Source: CALACW01 sp963627915 (GTDB lineage Bacteria > Bacillota > Clostridia > Oscillospirales > Acutalibacteraceae). Taken from it: a DNA stretch of 51,154 nucleotides. The position numbers and the translations under genes are program-made. Shown one piece after another: positions 50,389 to 51,154 of this stretch; the first letter of the stretch is position 1; each line of letters starts with the position of its first letter. The notes under the pieces are model-generated. The model had not been told where the DNA came from and did not search any database. It worked only from the letters and a program-made list of their open reading frames with translations. The DNA is taken from positions 1-51,154 of the forward strand of contig CAVGCY010000065.1 of NCBI GenBank assembly GCA_963627915.1. Reading direction: 5' to 3'.

Positions 50389-50508
50389 AAGTAGTAAAAG
50401 TAGTTGTTCTTGAACGCTTGCGTATAACCTTACTGATATATTATAAAGGAACATAATATACTGGCTCACTTATACGCAAAAACTGATTTTGAACTACTTT
50501 TACTACTT
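50389..50508. repeat. Hairpin element, copy B, with 16-bp terminal inverted repeats
   Basis: AAGTAGTAAAAGTAGT (50389-50404) and its exact reverse complement (50493-50508) bound 120 bp. Inner TTGCGTATAA and TTATACGCAA also pair. Its ends and sub-terminal parts match copy A (27908-28016) while the centre differs. It includes the last bases of the HTH gene at 50503. Confidence 0.8.
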
Positions 50509-50847
50509 CAATTTAATTTTCGGTGTTCCTGTCCTATGAGGAGCATACTTCGGTTTTTCAGTGGGTTCGGGGTCGGAAAGTAATTTATCAAGGTCGGATT
50601 TAATTTCTTCTTGGGATAACCCGTAATTAACGTGCCATTCCGTCTTATCTTTCAAATTACTTCTGACAATTACTTCGCAATCCATAGCTTCGACCATTTC
50701 AATAAAAGTATCAATTCGCATTCCCTTTTCTCTTGACAGAGGATTAGAAATTGCAGAAGCGGTAGATTTATTCAATTTTGTTGCAAGAGATTGATTGCTA
50801 AACCCTCTCAATTTCATAATATCTTTGACAATTTCATTCGGTTTCAT
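50503..50847 (-). CDS. XRE-family HTH regulator (candidate phage repressor)
   Basis: 114 residues. HTH at residues 8-40 (DIMKLRGFSNQSLATKLNKSTASAISNPL), then TFIEMVEAMDCEVIVRSN, a linker and a Lys/Pro-rich tail. The start has AGGAGG 8 bases upstream (ACCTCC on the plus strand). Its promoter carries two ACAC-N6-GTGT sites, so autoregulation is likely. The stop codon lies inside hairpin element B. Confidence 0.8.
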   Translation of the reverse strand: MKPNEIVKDIMKLRGFSNQSLATKLNKSTASAISNPLSREKGMRIDTFIEMVEAMDCEVIVRSNLKDKTEWHVNYGLSQEEIKSDLDKLLSDPEPTEKPKYAPHRTGTPKIKLK

Positions 50848-50873
50848 TTGGTCTACCTCCTTTTGGTGCTTAG

Positions 50874-50915
50874 ATTATATCATATACACATAATCGTGTC
50901 AACACTTTTTCGTGT
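50874..50915 (-). promoter_or_regulatory. Promoter and paired operators of the HTH gene
   Basis: Minus strand TTGACA (50897-50902), a 17-bp spacer and TATAAT (50874-50879). Inverted repeats ACAC-N6-GTGT lie in the spacer (50886-50899) and over the -35 (50902-50915), with centres 16 bp apart. This fits a repressor binding two sites cooperatively. Confidence 0.75.
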
Positions 50916-50929
50916 AAAATGAGCCTTTT

Positions 50930-51154
50930 TATATTTTTCGGCTACTCGGCGTACTCCCTGCGCCCTTGGCGGGTGGCGGTTATCCCCCTCCGGGGGTATT
51001 CCGTCCCGCCGCTTTTCGGCATGGGGTACACCTCCCGCTGCCGTTGCGCCGTGCTATCAATAAAGCCCCGTTTGCCTTGATAGTGCAATCAAAAGCCCGT
51101 ACAACGCCGCCCAGGGCGCAAATAAACCCCCGCCGCAATAGCAACGGGGATTTA
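50930..51154. other. GC-rich segment, possibly of another mobile element
   Basis: Base composition jumps from AT-rich to about 60 percent GC at about 50930 and stays so to the window end. On the minus strand GGGAGG precedes an ATG at 51022 giving MPKSGGTEYPRRGITATRQG and six more residues to TAG at 50942. An inverted repeat CTATCAA/TTGATAG lies at 51054-51083. Composition and repeat recall mobilisation regions of clostridial conjugative elements, but nothing here proves it. The gene-free stretch 50848-51154 holds only this and the HTH promoter. Confidence 0.35.

Overview
The window looks like chromosome of a gut-type Clostridia bacterium, most likely Ruminococcus or a close relative (Oscillospiraceae), carrying a siphovirus-like prophage. 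The reasons are: type I dockerin modules (1-183 and inside the phage endolysin), a cohesin-like surface protein, VTC/DUF4956/Cthe_2159 genes in a row, a GlgB-GlgC-GlgD glycogen operon, a short type I glutamine synthetase paired with an ANTAR protein, and Firmicutes-type promoters (TTGACA-17-TATAAT) with strong GGAGG ribosome sites. The genus is inference; no rRNA is present.

Host part (1-27 kb). The left edge holds the end of a dockerin protein, then a polyphosphate-polymerase-domain protein, a DUF4956 membrane protein and a secreted beta-helix lipoprotein (343-3568). Next come metY-metA for direct sulfhydrylation of acetylhomoserine (3769-5989), a secreted SGNH/GDSL hydrolase, a decayed fragment of another one, and a MATE exporter. 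A tRNA-Asp/tRNA-Thr unit lies on the minus strand. A LytTR response regulator with a GHKL kinase, a second MATE exporter and a MarR regulator follow. Then a plus-strand run covers glgB-glgC-glgD-parB-serS (13454-19884), and a nitrogen-assimilation block has glutamine synthetase, an ANTAR protein with a degenerate receiver, and NADP-type glutamate dehydrogenase (20216-23426). The glutamine synthetase gene has a long leader that can fold into one interrupted hairpin ending in a U run. On the minus strand, 23.5-27 kb encodes four exported proteins. Three have the plan signal peptide - low-complexity linker - one membrane helix - cytoplasmic tail, and one of these carries a cohesin-like ectodomain.

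Prophage part (27.6-50.9 kb, all on the minus strand, reading right to left). The order is HTH regulators and a small serine recombinase, large terminase, portal, an HNH homing endonuclease, scaffold, major capsid protein, head-tail connectors, major tail protein, a tail-assembly chaperone pair joined by a -1 frameshift site (GGGAAAC), a 1484-residue tape measure, tail-tip and fibre proteins, amidase endolysin, XhlA-like protein and holin. No small terminase, integrase or replication gene is recognisable, so the element is cut by the window edge, rearranged or defective. The last 220 bases are abruptly GC-rich and may belong to a different mobile element.

Most interesting points: the prophage endolysin ends in a complete type I dockerin, and a host gene for a membrane-anchored cohesin-like protein sits about 2 kb from the lysis genes. 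A canonical frameshift site is preserved in the tail chaperone. Two copies of a hairpin element with 16-bp perfect terminal inverted repeats lie directly upstream of two phage genes. Two phage promoters, 4 kb apart, carry paired operators that share the core ACAnGATnnTGT.
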